A DNA stretch of 64,000 bases from Paraburkholderia sp. (GCF_024281035.1 NZ_JAMXLH010000004.1:45922-109921), one strand, 5' to 3'. Shown: positions 8,552 through 18,437, numbered from the stretch's first letter. Numbers and translations are program-made. Notes: generated by a model not told the origin, from the sequence alone.

Positions 8552-9487
8552 CTACGAAGCCGCCGCCGCGCGTATCGCTTCGACGCCGGGCCACAATCCG
8601 CGACCGGCGAAACGCTCTGCGAGGAAATCGACAAACGAGCGCACCTTCGCCGAAAGATGGCGACGACTCGCGTACAGCGCGTAAATGGGCAGCTCGCGCG
8701 GCGGCAGTTCATCGACGAGCAGCGGCACGAGACGGCCGTCGGCGATGTCGTCGCCGATCACCTCCGTGCCCAGCATCGAGAGCCCGCCGCCCTGCAGCAG
8801 GACCACGCGCAGCGCTTCGAGGTGATTGACGATCAGGTTGCCGCGCGGTTTCGCGCGCGCGCCGCCTTCGGCGAACGGCGCAAGCTCCAGCGCCGACGCG
8901 CCCGCGTAATGCACGAAGTCGTGCCGGGCCAGATCGGCAACGCTCTTCGGCACGCCGTGCCGCCGAAGATACTCGGGCGACGCGCACAGCACGATGTGCG
9001 CGGTCGCGAGCGGCCGCGCAATCAGCGACGACGACTTGAGCCCGGAGGGCGATGCGCGGATCGCCACGTCGAAACCTTCGTCGATCAGTTCGACGACGCG
9101 ATCCGAGAGCGTGATGTCGACGGTGACCTGCGGAAAACCTGCGGCGTAATCCGCGACCGCGCCCATCACGTGCCGCAGCCCGAACGCGGTCAGCGACGAC
9201 ACGCGCAGCCGCCCCTGCGGCACGACGCTCGCGGCGCCCACGGCCTGGCCGGCTTCGTCGAGTTCGGTGAGCGCGAGCGCGAGACGCTCGTAGTATTCGC
9301 GGCCCGCCTCGGTGGGCGCGACGCGCCGCGTCGTGCGGTTGAGCAGCCGCGCGCCCAGTTGCTGTTCGAGGTGCGCGACGTGCTTGCTCGCCATCGCCGC
9401 GGACATATTCATGCGCTCGGCCGCGCCGACGAAGCTCCCCGCTTCGACGACCTGGCGGAACACGTTCATGCTGACGAGGGTATCCAT
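8552..9487 (-). CDS. LysR-family transcriptional regulator
   Basis: 311 residues. The N-terminal winged helix-turn-helix is typical (FRQVVEAGSFVGAAERMNMS, SKHVAHLEQQLGARLLNRTTR), followed by a periplasmic-binding-like effector domain. The sequence resembles the large subgroup of solitary LysR repressors/activators whose DNA-binding region reads AAxAxxMxxSxxxxSKHxAxLE. No divergent target gene lies next to it: the porin downstream on the same strand is over 1.2 kb from its start. Target and effector are unknown. Confidence 0.9.
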   Translation of the reverse strand: MDTLVSMNVFRQVVEAGSFVGAAERMNMSAAMASKHVAHLEQQLGARLLNRTTRRVAPTEAGREYYERLALALTELDEAGQAVGAASVVPQGRLRVSSLTAFGLRHVMGAVADYAAGFPQVTVDITLSDRVVELIDEGFDVAIRASPSGLKSSSLIARPLATAHIVLCASPEYLRRHGVPKSVADLARHDFVHYAGASALELAPFAEGGARAKPRGNLIVNHLEALRVVLLQGGGLSMLGTEVIGDDIADGRLVPLLVDELPPRELPIYALYASRRHLSAKVRSFVDFLAERFAGRGLWPGVEAIRAAAAS

Positions 9488-9604
9488 CGCGCGCGTCCGT
9501 ATCGGTGAGTTATCGGAAAACAGCAGGAATCAATCGCCGCCATTGTGCGCGATTTATCAATTAGCGGTGCGCAATGCACAACTCGTACAGGTGCCCGGAA
9601 AAGC

Positions 9605-9639
9605 AAAAACCCCGCGCTGCGAGCAGCACGGGGTTTTTT
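9605..9639 (-). terminator. bidirectional intrinsic terminator after the porin gene
   Basis: CCCCG(C)GCTGC / GCAGCACGGGG-type hairpin flanked by AAAAA on the left and TTTTTT on the right (9605-9639). It lies 30 bp past the stop of the minus-strand porin. Confidence 0.85.
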
Positions 9640-9668
9640 CGTTGCGGCACGCCCGAAGGCGGTGCGGC

Positions 9669-10772
9669 CTAGAACTTCGCGCGGATGCCCGCGCCGTACG
9701 TCATGCCCGACGACATGTTGTCGAAGTGGTCGTACATGTACGCGGCGTAGACGTCGGTGCGCTTCGAGAGCGGGTAGTCGTAGCCGAGCGCCGCGGTCTG
9801 GTGCGTCTGGTTCAGGCCGCCGGTGTCGCGCGAGTACGCGTACGAGGCCATCACCGTGCCCGTGCCCGCCGGGACCGACACGCCGCCCTGCGCCGTGTTC
9901 ACGTGCCAGCTGCCGATCTGCTGCGTGTTCGCCGTATACATGTACTGGCCGAAGAGCTTCAGGTACTTCAGGTCGTACGACACGCCGACCTGGGCCACGC
10001 CCTGGCTCTTCAGGTCGAGCGGCGGCTGGCCGCTCGGCATGGCCGAAATGCCGCCGATGTCGCCCGGCTTGTTGTTGTAGTTCACGTACTGATACACCGC
10101 CGTCGCGGCGAACGGGCCGTGGAAATACAAGCCCTGCGCGCTCCACTTCTTCGAGCGGTTGTCGCCCGCCGTATTGCCGAGCGCGTACATCACCGAGCCC
10201 GAGAGGCCGTTGAAGTCCGGCGTCGAATACTGGACGGCGTTGTCCCAGCCCGAATCGCCCACCACGCCCTGGTCGGTCTTGTAGGTGGGGAACGTCGAGA
10301 GGCCGAGGAACACCTGGTACACCATCGGCGAGAACGTGTACGAGTCGACGAGCGGGTTGAACAGAATCGTCGAGACGAACAGGTGCGTGGTCAGGCGGCC
10401 AGCCGTGACCGTGCCGTACGGCGACTCGATGCCGACGTAGGAGTTGCGGGCGAAGAACGTGTCGCCCTGGAAGCGGCCGTCCTGGCCGTTTTGCGCGCGA
10501 AAGAAGCTTTCGAGCGTGAAGATCGCCTTGTAGCCGCCACCGAGATCTTCCGCACCCTTCAGGCCCCAGTACGACGTCGACATGCCGCCGCCGCCGACGT
10601 TCGCCGCCGCATTGCCGCCCGGGAACTTCGTGACCCCGACCCATTCGTCAACCTGACCGTAGAGCTGGACGCTCGATTGCGCAATCGCCGGCGACGAAGC
10701 GGCGGCAAGCACGGCAGCGAACGCGCCCGCTCGGAGCGTGGCGCGCAGCACGCGGCTAACGGTGGTAGTCAT
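9669..10772 (-). CDS. Gram-negative general porin (OmpC-like)
   Basis: 367 residues. A Sec signal peptide (MTTTVSRVLRATLRAGAFAA, then an A-I-A cleavage region) precedes SSVQLYGQVDEWVG, the first beta strand of Burkholderiaceae porins; the protein ends in the Phe (IRAKF) required by the BAM machinery. Family members form 16-stranded trimeric outer-membrane channels for small hydrophilic solutes. Start ATG 10772 is set by CAGGAGATCAC directly upstream; the longer open frame has no signal peptide. A strong terminator follows. Typical Burkholderiales porins of this size exist in many paralogs, so no specific substrate is inferred. Confidence 0.93.
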   Translation of the reverse strand: MTTTVSRVLRATLRAGAFAAVLAAASSPAIAQSSVQLYGQVDEWVGVTKFPGGNAAANVGGGGMSTSYWGLKGAEDLGGGYKAIFTLESFFRAQNGQDGRFQGDTFFARNSYVGIESPYGTVTAGRLTTHLFVSTILFNPLVDSYTFSPMVYQVFLGLSTFPTYKTDQGVVGDSGWDNAVQYSTPDFNGLSGSVMYALGNTAGDNRSKKWSAQGLYFHGPFAATAVYQYVNYNNKPGDIGGISAMPSGQPPLDLKSQGVAQVGVSYDLKYLKLFGQYMYTANTQQIGSWHVNTAQGGVSVPAGTGTVMASYAYSRDTGGLNQTHQTAALGYDYPLSKRTDVYAAYMYDHFDNMSSGMTYGAGIRAKF

Positions 10773-11349
10773 GTGATCTCCTGTCTTTGCAAAAATGGGT
10801 AACTCGTGGCTCGTGGCGCGCGCAAACCATGGCGTTTTGCCGGTTGCAGACATGGCTATCCCCGGCCCGGTGCATCCTCACGGACCCGGTGTGCCGTCCC
10901 AGAAATGAGCTGTTAGCGCCTGTCGGGCGAAACGGTTGGTTTGTACGTCTGCGAATGCCGCCTGGCCCGCCCGGGAGTCTCTTTTTGCTGCATTGCAGCT
11001 TCTGCGTCGCCGGGCTTTCGAGCCGGGTCGACGGGGACTTTTTCGGGGTGCCGGGGATTGCGATTGACGCGCCGCCGTAGCGAAGCCGAGATTTGATGAC
11101 AAATCGGTTATACGGGCGAGCGCTTTCTGATGGAGTGTGGTATCCGCACGTCAGAGTGGACCATTTGCCGCACGAGAACGAATGAATCGTCGAGGCCGGA
11201 GGCAACCGGTGTGGACGCAACGATATGCGCCGCCCGCCAGCCGGAAAAGCGGGTCAGACGACGAACGTGAAATGAGATTGACGCGGGGGGAAAACGTTGC
11301 CGGGTACAACTAATCGCAGCCGCCTGCACCCTCTTGCAGCTGCTCGTGG
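10773..11349. other. gene-free interval upstream of the porin
   Basis: 577 bp between the porin start and the stop of the next minus-strand gene. It must hold the porin promoter. I see no convincing reading frame, RNA gene or repeat. The base composition stays high in GC up to about 11090. Confidence 0.5.
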
Positions 11350-11913
11350 CTAGTTGCGATACGGCGAAGGCATCGGCGGACGCGGCACCTCGCCGCCACT
11401 GCGCTGCTGCACGGGGCGGAACGCGCCGCGCTCCTCGTTATAGCGCGCCACGTCTTCGCGGATCGAACCCGCGCGCACCGGCGAGTCGGCCGGCGGATGC
11501 GGCACGGAACGCGTCTGTGCACTGACCGGCGTAATCGGACCGTTGCGGTAGCCGCCAAAGCCGCCGCCAACCGAACGAACCGGCAGAGGATTGCCGCCGC
11601 GTCCGCGCCAGCCGCCCTGATCGGCCACGCGCATCGGCGCGATGCCGGGCCGGCCGGAGCCGAAGCCGCCGCGGTTGACGCGATATCCCGCCCATGGCGA
11701 GCCGCCGCGCATCGCGCCGCCAGCCATCGCGCCACCGGCCATCGGCCGCATTGCCTGACCCATGATCGGACGCCCGGCGGGTGCGCGCTGAAAGCCGCCG
11801 CCGCCGTGCGCCGCATACGCAGGCTGCACGGGGGCGAATGCGGCGAATGCGGCGAGCGCCGTCAATCCCGCTCCAAAGGTCAGCCGTCCCAGTCGTAACC
11901 ACCCTGCGTGCAT
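11350..11913 (-). CDS. secreted Gly/Arg/Pro-rich hypothetical protein
   Basis: 187 residues. Residues 1-34 form a signal peptide with a long Ala/Phe/Leu core and a predicted cut after PAYA. The mature part is low complexity: Gly-rich with GGAMAGGAMRGGSPW, then Arg/Gly stretches and a C-terminal Pro/Arg tail. No enzymatic domain is visible. It is probably a periplasmic or surface-exposed flexible protein. Start 11913 was chosen because the signal peptide begins there; the frame stays open further upstream without features. I do not recognise the family. Confidence 0.65.
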   Translation of the reverse strand: MHAGWLRLGRLTFGAGLTALAAFAAFAPVQPAYAAHGGGGFQRAPAGRPIMGQAMRPMAGGAMAGGAMRGGSPWAGYRVNRGGFGSGRPGIAPMRVADQGGWRGRGGNPLPVRSVGGGFGGYRNGPITPVSAQTRSVPHPPADSPVRAGSIREDVARYNEERGAFRPVQQRSGGEVPRPPMPSPYRN

Positions 11914-12353
11914 TATGTCGATCGCCTGCCCGACGTTACGCTTGAAATTCCGCCACTCGGGCTGTGGCGGGCCAAACCTGGTGCCCGCCCGCATGATGCG
12001 CGACGCTTGCCACCATCGCGGGCACAAATACCCTTTGAGCTAATTTATGGGTGCCCTGAAAAGGTGTCGAGCCTAAAAGTGTTATGCCACCGGAAGGGTT
12101 GTAACACCGTGTTACTTCACAATTTTTTGACTTTTAAAGACCGCCTGGCGCGGGTTTGAGGATATCCATCTGAATATCGCGACGCATCTTTAATACGACA
12201 AAAGAACGAATTGATTCTTTAAATGAATTTGCTTTTTCAATCGGCCTACGGAGACAATAGGGCTCCCGTTGACCTGCGGCGCTTGTCCTGCATCGTCCTG
12301 GACCCTGGATGCCCTTGCTCCGCGCCGCGCCGATGCGCCCCCGAGATTGTCAG
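11914..12353. other. AT-rich gene-free interval
   Basis: 440 bp between divergently transcribed genes. 12010-12270 is markedly AT-rich for this chromosome (runs such as AATTTTTTGACTTTTAAAG), consistent with promoters or H-NS-type binding. No supported gene or RNA. Confidence 0.5.
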
Positions 12354-13400
12354 ATGGCCCGTCCGAAATACCTACCCGATAACTTCACGCTGAGCCTGAT
12401 CGCCACCGTGATCGTCGCGAGCTTTTTGCCGGTGCGTGGCGCGGCCGCCACACCGTTTAACTGGCTCACCAATTTCGCCGTCGGCCTGCTGTTCTTCCTG
12501 CACGGCGCGAAGCTCTCGCGCGAAGCGATCATCGCGGGCGCGACGCACTGGCGTCTCCATCTCGTCGTGCTGGCGAGCACCTTCATCGTGTTTCCGGTGT
12601 TCGGCGTCGTCCTCAAGCCGGTCCTCTCGCCGCTCGTCACGCCTGCGCTCTACGCGGGCGTGCTGTTCCTCTGCACGCTGCCCTCCACGGTCCAGTCGTC
12701 GATCGCTTTCACGTCGATTGCGCGCGGCAACGTCCCCGCCGCCGTGTGCAGCGCCTCGGCATCGAGCCTGATCGGCATCTTCGTCACACCCGCGCTCGTG
12801 AGCCTCATCGTCACGAACCAGAGCGCACGCGGCGGTTCCGCCTGGCACACGGTCTGGAACATCGTGCTGCAACTGCTCGTGCCCTTCATCGCGGGGCAAT
12901 TGCTGCGCCCCGTGATCGGCCGCTGGATCGGGCGCAATCTCGGCATGCTGAAGTTCGTCGACCAGGGCTCGATCCTGCTCGTCGTCTACGGCGCGTTCAG
13001 CGAAGCCGTCAACGAAGGGCTCTGGCATCACATTCCGCTTTCGGCGCTGGGCGGCCTCTTCGTCGTGAATGCGGTGCTGCTCGCGCTCGCGCTCGGCACG
13101 ACGATGTTCACGAGCAGGAAGCTCGGCTTTTCGCGCGCCGACCAGATCACGATCATCTTCTGCGGCTCCAAGAAGAGTCTCGCGGCGGGCGTGCCGATGG
13201 CGAAGGTGATTTTCGCGTCGAATGCAATCGGCGCAATCGTTTTGCCGCTGATGCTGTTTCACCAGATCCAGCTGATGGTGTGCGCGGCGCTCGCGCAGCG
13301 CTGGGGTGCACGCGATCTGAGCCGCGAGCGCGAGGTTCAGGCAGGCGACGAATCGCGTGTGGGCGGCAGCGAGCGCTCGCAGGCCGTGGCGCGGCGTTAA
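12354..13400 (+). CDS. bile acid:sodium symporter (SBF-like) family transporter
   Basis: 348 residues with nine to ten hydrophobic segments. The family pattern is clear: NFAVGLLFFLHGAKLSREAI near the N terminus, the crossover region LCTLPSTVQSSIAFTSIARGN and the second-repeat FCGSKKSLAAGVPMAKVIF. The SBF-like (YfeH-type) subfamily consists of inner-membrane carriers for organic anions, sodium coupled in studied cases. The last 35 residues are a charged cytoplasmic tail. Start ATG 12354 leaves the usual short N terminus before TM1. Substrate unknown. Confidence 0.87.
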   Translation: MARPKYLPDNFTLSLIATVIVASFLPVRGAAATPFNWLTNFAVGLLFFLHGAKLSREAIIAGATHWRLHLVVLASTFIVFPVFGVVLKPVLSPLVTPALYAGVLFLCTLPSTVQSSIAFTSIARGNVPAAVCSASASSLIGIFVTPALVSLIVTNQSARGGSAWHTVWNIVLQLLVPFIAGQLLRPVIGRWIGRNLGMLKFVDQGSILLVVYGAFSEAVNEGLWHHIPLSALGGLFVVNAVLLALALGTTMFTSRKLGFSRADQITIIFCGSKKSLAAGVPMAKVIFASNAIGAIVLPLMLFHQIQLMVCAALAQRWGARDLSREREVQAGDESRVGGSERSQAVARR

Positions 13401-13667
13401 ACCGCGCGCGCTCGTCATGCGCGCCTCACCGGCAGGCGGCGCGCAGCCTTTTTCACCCTTTTTTTTCTCCTCCTTTTCCTCCCCTCTTTCGAGCCCTCCT
13501 TCGCTCCCGCCCTTCTTCGCCGGGACGCTTGCGCGCGCGCATTTTTCCGCCTGCCGTCGCGCGTTTAGGCACGCTAACGATTGCGCACCCCCTGTCACCA
13601 AAAATTCACTTAATTCGAGCACCTTCCTGCCGTTAAGCGTGTCGTCATTGCCTGCAAGGGTTTTCAC

Positions 13668-15506
13668 ATGTCTGTTCGCGCGGCCCCGCCTCCCATTCCG
13701 ACCGGCATCGCCGATTTAATCGCCGGACGCCATCTGCGCGCTGTTTTTCAGCCGATCGTATGTTTCGAGGACGGCATGATCCTCGGCTACGAGGGGCTGA
13801 TCCGCGGCCCGGCCGGATCGCCGCTCGAATCGCCCGCGGCGCTGTTCGCGCGCGCGCACGAACAGCGCTGCACGACCACGCTCGAACACGCGGCGGCGCG
13901 CATCTGCATCGACGCATTCGCGCAGCTCGGCGGCCAGGGCAAGCTGTTTCTGAACTTCAGCGCCGATGCGCTGCGCCGCCTCACCGACGGCGGACGCGAC
14001 GCCGCCGCGCTCTTCGACGGCACGCTCGACGCCCGCCGCGTCGTGATCGAACTGACCGAGCAGAGCGCCATCGACAACTTCAGCGAGTTCACGGGCGTCG
14101 TCGATGCCCTGCGCGCGGCTGGCGCGCAATTCGCGCTCGACGACTACGGCACCGCGAACGCGAGCATGAATCTGTGGGTGCGCCTGCAGCCGGATGTCGT
14201 CAAGATCGACCGCTTTTTCATCGACGGCATCGCGAGCAACGCCATGAAGTTTCAGGCCGTGCGCGTGATGCACCACTTCGCGCAGGCGAGCGGCGCGCGG
14301 CTCGTGGCCGAGGGCATCGAAAGCGAAGCCGATCTGATCGTGCTGCGCGACATGGGCATTAGCAGCGGACAGGGCTATTTCTTCGGCCGCCCCGAAAACC
14401 CGCCTGCACGCGCGATTACGCAAGCGGCGCGCGAGGCGATCCGCGCGGACCACATCGCCGTGTTTCCCGAAGCCGCGCGCCACGCGGCGACGGCGCACGC
14501 GAGCGGCGCGCCCGCGGCGAAGATGCTCGTACACGCGCCCGCGCTCCAGCGCCGCGCCACCAACAACGACGTGCTCGAACTCTTCAACCGCCAGCCCGAA
14601 CTGCACGCGCTCGCCGTGGTCGAGGGCGAAATGCCGATCGCGCTCGTCAACCGGCGCGCGTTCATGGACCGCTACGCGCTGCCCTATCACCGCGAGCTGT
14701 TCGGCAAGAAAGCCTGTCTGCAATTTGCGAACGCGTCGCCGGTGCTGATCGAGCAGTCGATGACCGTCGAGCAGATGGCGACGCTGCTCGCGAGCGACGA
14801 CCAGCGCTATCTCGCCGACGGATTCATCATCACCGACAACGGCCGCTACGCGGGGCTCGGCACGGGCGAAAGCCTCGTGCGCGCCGTGACCGAGGTGCGC
14901 ATTCAGGCCGCGCGCTACGCGAATCCGCTCACGTTCCTGCCGGGCAATATTCCGCTGACTTCGCACATCGATCGGCTGATCTCGAACGATGCGGGGTTCC
15001 ACGCGTGCTACGTCGACCTGAACCAGTTCAAGCCGTTCAACGATCAATACGGCTACTGGCGCGGCGACGAAGTGCTGAAGTTCGCGGCGAAGGTGCTCGC
15101 CGAAACCTGCGACCCGACCCGCGACTTTCTCGGCCACGTGGGCGGCGACGACTTCCTGATCCTGTTCCAGAGCGAGACGTGGTTCGAACGCGCACAGCGC
15201 GCGATCGAGGCATTCAACACGGGCGCGCGGCGCTACTACGCGCCCGAAGACCGGCTCGCGGGCGGCATTCGCGGCGAAGACCGCCAGGGCAATCCCACCT
15301 TCTTCAGCTTCGTGACGATGGCGATTGGCTGCGTGTACATTGCACCCGGCAGCGGCGCGCAGCACAGCTGCGAGGCGATTGCATCGCTCGCGGCCATCGC
15401 CAAGCGCCGGGCGAAGCAGGAAGCCACGGGCCTCGTGGTGATCGACGGCTGTAACTGCACGGCGCTGCAGCCCGTGCTGGGCGAAGCTGTGGCGACGGCG
15501 GACTGA
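13668..15506 (+). CDS. EAL - CBS pair - GGDDF c-di-GMP signalling protein
   Basis: 612 residues, no membrane segment. EAL domain about residues 20-265: YEGLIRGP replaces EALIR, but the metal and base residues remain (NFSADAL, ELTEQS, DDYGTANAS, VKIDRFFID, EGIES). A CBS-like region follows at about 290-425 (regulatory nucleotide binding). A GGDEF domain occupies about 440-600, with YVDLNQFKPFNDQYGYWRGD and an active-site variant GGDDF; the RxxD inhibitory site is absent. EAL-CBS-GGDEF proteins are usually phosphodiesterases tuned by the other domains. Whether EGL and GGDDF permit both activities is open. Upstream 13401-13667 is a pyrimidine-rich spacer. Confidence 0.9.
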   Translation: MSVRAAPPPIPTGIADLIAGRHLRAVFQPIVCFEDGMILGYEGLIRGPAGSPLESPAALFARAHEQRCTTTLEHAAARICIDAFAQLGGQGKLFLNFSADALRRLTDGGRDAAALFDGTLDARRVVIELTEQSAIDNFSEFTGVVDALRAAGAQFALDDYGTANASMNLWVRLQPDVVKIDRFFIDGIASNAMKFQAVRVMHHFAQASGARLVAEGIESEADLIVLRDMGISSGQGYFFGRPENPPARAITQAAREAIRADHIAVFPEAARHAATAHASGAPAAKMLVHAPALQRRATNNDVLELFNRQPELHALAVVEGEMPIALVNRRAFMDRYALPYHRELFGKKACLQFANASPVLIEQSMTVEQMATLLASDDQRYLADGFIITDNGRYAGLGTGESLVRAVTEVRIQAARYANPLTFLPGNIPLTSHIDRLISNDAGFHACYVDLNQFKPFNDQYGYWRGDEVLKFAAKVLAETCDPTRDFLGHVGGDDFLILFQSETWFERAQRAIEAFNTGARRYYAPEDRLAGGIRGEDRQGNPTFFSFVTMAIGCVYIAPGSGAQHSCEAIASLAAIAKRRAKQEATGLVVIDGCNCTALQPVLGEAVATAD

Positions 15507-15612
15507 AGCGCGTTTCGCGTTTCGCGTTTCGCTTTGCGCGTTTCGCTTTGCGCGTTGCATCACACCGCGGTAAACAGCGCCAATCGCACGTGTTTAGTTC
15601 TTTTTAGTAAAC

Positions 15613-15648
15613 ATGTAAATTTACATTTATAGCCTTATACCCGGGTAT
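15613..15648. promoter_or_regulatory. two palindromes in the lacI-operon promoter region
   Basis: ATGTAAATTTACAT (15613-15626) and ATACCCGGGTAT (15637-15648) are perfect palindromes 10 bp apart in an AT-rich leader, and a TTCCCGGG half-repeat follows. They lie 115-150 bp before the LacI-type regulator. Two-fold symmetric sites of this size fit a LacI-family dimer or another regulator of the sugar operon. Assignment is inference. Confidence 0.45.
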
Positions 15649-15762
15649 TTCCCGGGTTTTACTGCGCGTATACAAAGCTGTTTATCCAAATTTTTACTAT
15701 ACAATCGCCCCCACACCTGATCTTCACCGCGCGGCGCCGTGGCGCGCCGCCCGCCAGGAGCC

Positions 15763-17040
15763 ATGGGGACAACCATTCGCGACATCGCGCAGGCAGCCAA
15801 CGTATCGATCGGCACAGTCTCGCGCGCACTTAAAAACCAGTCGGGTCTCTCCGAATCCACGCGCGCGCGCGTCGTCGAAGTCGCGCGCTCGCTGGGCTAC
15901 GACTGCGCTCAGTTGCGCCCGCGCATTCGCCGGCTCACGTTCCTCCTGCACCGCCAGCACAACAACTTCGCGGCGAGCCCGTTTTTCTCGCACGTGCTGC
16001 ACGGCGTCGAGAACGCCTGCCGCGAGCACGGCATCGTGCCCGCGCTGCTGACCGCCGGCCCCGCCGACGACACCATCCAGCAACTGCGCATGCACGCGCC
16101 CGACGCCATCGCCGTGGCGGGCTTCGTCGAGCCCGAGATGCTCGCCGCGCTCGTCGGCCTGCAGCGCCCGCTCGTGCTGATCGACCTGTGGGCGCAGGGC
16201 CTGCGCTCGGTGAACATCGACAACCTCGCGGGCGCCGCGCTCGCGATGAAACACCTGTTCGAGATGGGACGGCGGCGCGTGGCGTTCATCGGCGGATCGC
16301 TCGCGCACTTCAGCATCGCGCAGCGCGCACTCGGCTACCGGCGCGCGTTCTTCGAAGCGGGGCTGCTGTTCGACCCGTCGCTTGAAGTGACGATCGACAC
16401 CGGGCTCGATCCCGATACCGGCGCGGCGCGCGCGATGGAGCGTCTGCTCGACGCGACGCGCGGCGCGCCGCCCGACGCCGTGTTCGCCTACAACGACGCC
16501 GCCGCGCTCGCCGCCATGCGCGTGTGCCTGGCGCGCGGCCTGCGCGTGCCCGAGGACGTGGCCATTGTCGGTTTCGACGACATCGCGGGCGCGGCCCACG
16601 CGGTGCCGTCGCTCTCGACGGTCGCCGTCGACAAGGAAGGGCTCGGGCAGCGCGGCGTCGAATTGCTGCTCGAAGAAGCGCCCGCCGTCACCGAAATCAA
16701 CCTGCCGGTGCAACTGATCGCACGCGGCAGCACGACCGGCGAGGCGGACCCGGACGCTGCCCGCGCGAGCGGCGGTTCGCGCGGCACAAAACCCGCAAGC
16801 GCAAAACCAGGCGAACGATCAAGCGAACGTTCAAGCGAACCACCAGGCGAACGACCGGGCGAAAAGCACGCCATGCAGACGGCGCAGCGCACCGCCGCAC
16901 CGGACGCGACGCTCGCCTGCACCGCCGCAAGCAACGCAAACGCACGAGCCGAAGCTGACGCCGCCATCGCGCCGCCCTCGCATTGCGCGACGACACATGC
17001 GACGGCACATGCGGCCGCAGCCGCGCCGAAATCACGCTGA
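15763..17040 (+). CDS. LacI-family transcriptional regulator with long C-terminal extension
   Basis: 425 residues. The N-terminal LacI helix-turn-helix with hinge (TTIRDIAQAANVSIGTVSRAL) is followed by a periplasmic-binding-like sugar-sensing domain ending near residue 330 (DVAIVGFDDIAGA, LPVQLIARGST). Family proteins average about 340 residues; here some 90 extra residues follow, rich in Ser/Glu/Arg (GERSSERSSEPPGERPGE) and then Ala/Thr. Start 15763 follows CAGGAG. It lies 29 bp before the AGE epimerase gene, which itself overlaps a sugar kinase, so it probably regulates its own operon. The extension could be a natural tail or a read-through of former spacer. Confidence 0.88.
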   Translation: MGTTIRDIAQAANVSIGTVSRALKNQSGLSESTRARVVEVARSLGYDCAQLRPRIRRLTFLLHRQHNNFAASPFFSHVLHGVENACREHGIVPALLTAGPADDTIQQLRMHAPDAIAVAGFVEPEMLAALVGLQRPLVLIDLWAQGLRSVNIDNLAGAALAMKHLFEMGRRRVAFIGGSLAHFSIAQRALGYRRAFFEAGLLFDPSLEVTIDTGLDPDTGAARAMERLLDATRGAPPDAVFAYNDAAALAAMRVCLARGLRVPEDVAIVGFDDIAGAAHAVPSLSTVAVDKEGLGQRGVELLLEEAPAVTEINLPVQLIARGSTTGEADPDAARASGGSRGTKPASAKPGERSSERSSEPPGERPGEKHAMQTAQRTAAPDATLACTAASNANARAEADAAIAPPSHCATTHATAHAAAAAPKSR

Positions 17041-17069
17041 AGCCAAGCCCAAGCCTCGATGGAAAAGCC

Positions 17070-18437
17070 ATGACGAAGCTCACCGATACCGTCTCCGCCA
17101 CCCGGCCCGGCACCGAACCCGCGCACGCGCCGCTTGCCGCCGCACCGGCAACCGGGAATTTCCGCGACCGCGCGTTCCTGCTCTCGCACGTCGAGGACAC
17201 CCTGCGCTTTTACGCGCCGAACGTGTTCGACCCGACGGGCGGTTTCCACCACTACTTCCGCGACGACGGCTCCGTCTACAACGCGCACTCGCGCCATCTC
17301 GTGAGCAGTTGCCGTTTCGTCTTCAACTATGCGATGGCGTATCGCGAGTTCGGCGATCCGCTGTATCTGCAGTACGCGCGCCACGGCCTGCAGTTCCTGC
17401 GCGAAGCGCACTGGGATCCGCAGCACGAAGGCTATGACTGGGAGATCGACTGGCGCGACGGCAAGAAGCGCACGCTCGACGCCGCGCGCCACTGCTACGG
17501 CCTCGCGTTCGTGCTGCTCGCGTATTCGCACGCGGCGATGGCGGGCATCGAGGAAGCGCGTCCGATGATCGGCGCGACGTTCGAGTTGATGGATCACCGC
17601 TTCTGGGACGCGGCCGCGGGCCTCTACGCCGACGAAGCGAGCGCCGGCTGGGTCGTGTCGCGCTATCGCGGCCAGAACGCGAACATGCACACGACCGAGG
17701 CGCTGCTCGCGGCCTACGAGGCAACGGGCCACCTCGTCTATCTCGACCGCGCGGAGCGCGTTGCATCGAACCTCACGCTGCGCCAGGCGAAGCTCTCGCA
17801 AGGGCTCGTGTGGGAGCACTTTCACGCGGACTGGTCGGTCGACTGGCACTACAACGAAGAGGACAGCTCGAACATCTTCCGGCCGTGGGGCTTCCAGCCC
17901 GGACACCAGACGGAGTGGGCGAAGCTGCTGCTGATTCTCGAGCGGCATCGTCCGCTGCCGTGGCTGCTGCCGCGCGCGATCGAACTCTTCGACGCGGCGA
18001 TGACGCAGGCATGGGACGACGACCACGGCGGGCTCTACTACGGCTTCGGCCCGGACGGCACGGTCTGCGATCACGACAAGTACTTCTGGGTGCAGGCGGA
18101 GACCATCGCGACAGCCGCGCTGCTTGCGAAGCGCACGGGCACCGAGCGCTTCTGGGACTGGTACGACGAACTGTGGCGCTATAGCTGGACGCACTTCGTC
18201 GATCACCGCTACGGTGCGTGGTATCGCATCCTCACGTGCGACAACCGCAAGTACGGCGACGAAAAGAGCCCGGCGGGCAAGACCGACTATCACACGATGG
18301 GCGCCTGCTACGAGACGCTCAACGCGCTGCCGGGACGCGGCGTGGCGCCTGCCGCCGGCCGCAACGGCGCGAATGCGTACGCGCCGCTGCAACCGACGGA
18401 CGGCGGCGATACACAGCATGAAGGAGTCACACGATGA
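17070..18437 (+). CDS. AGE-family sugar epimerase/isomerase (mannose isomerase-like)
   Basis: 455 residues. The (alpha/alpha)6-barrel family of N-acylglucosamine 2-epimerase and mannose/aldose isomerases is recognised by HSRHLVSSCRFVFNYAMAYR, WEHFHADWS, the FRPWGFQPGHQTEWAKLL motif with a catalytic His, and KYFWVQAET. Free mannose isomerases of this family convert D-mannose to D-fructose. The neighbouring PfkB-type kinase, overlapping by 4 bp, would then give fructose 6-phosphate, which argues for mannose use over N-acetylglucosamine epimerisation. The first 30 residues are a disordered Thr/Ala/Pro leader. Start ATG at 17070; no strong ribosome site. Confidence 0.88.
   Translation: MTKLTDTVSATRPGTEPAHAPLAAAPATGNFRDRAFLLSHVEDTLRFYAPNVFDPTGGFHHYFRDDGSVYNAHSRHLVSSCRFVFNYAMAYREFGDPLYLQYARHGLQFLREAHWDPQHEGYDWEIDWRDGKKRTLDAARHCYGLAFVLLAYSHAAMAGIEEARPMIGATFELMDHRFWDAAAGLYADEASAGWVVSRYRGQNANMHTTEALLAAYEATGHLVYLDRAERVASNLTLRQAKLSQGLVWEHFHADWSVDWHYNEEDSSNIFRPWGFQPGHQTEWAKLLLILERHRPLPWLLPRAIELFDAAMTQAWDDDHGGLYYGFGPDGTVCDHDKYFWVQAETIATAALLAKRTGTERFWDWYDELWRYSWTHFVDHRYGAWYRILTCDNRKYGDEKSPAGKTDYHTMGACYETLNALPGRGVAPAAGRNGANAYAPLQPTDGGDTQHEGVTR

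Noticed and set aside
16488..18419. Minus-strand open frame of 643 codons across the LacI and AGE genes
   Set aside because: Antisense shadow; Arg/Val/Ala low-complexity translation, no family match.
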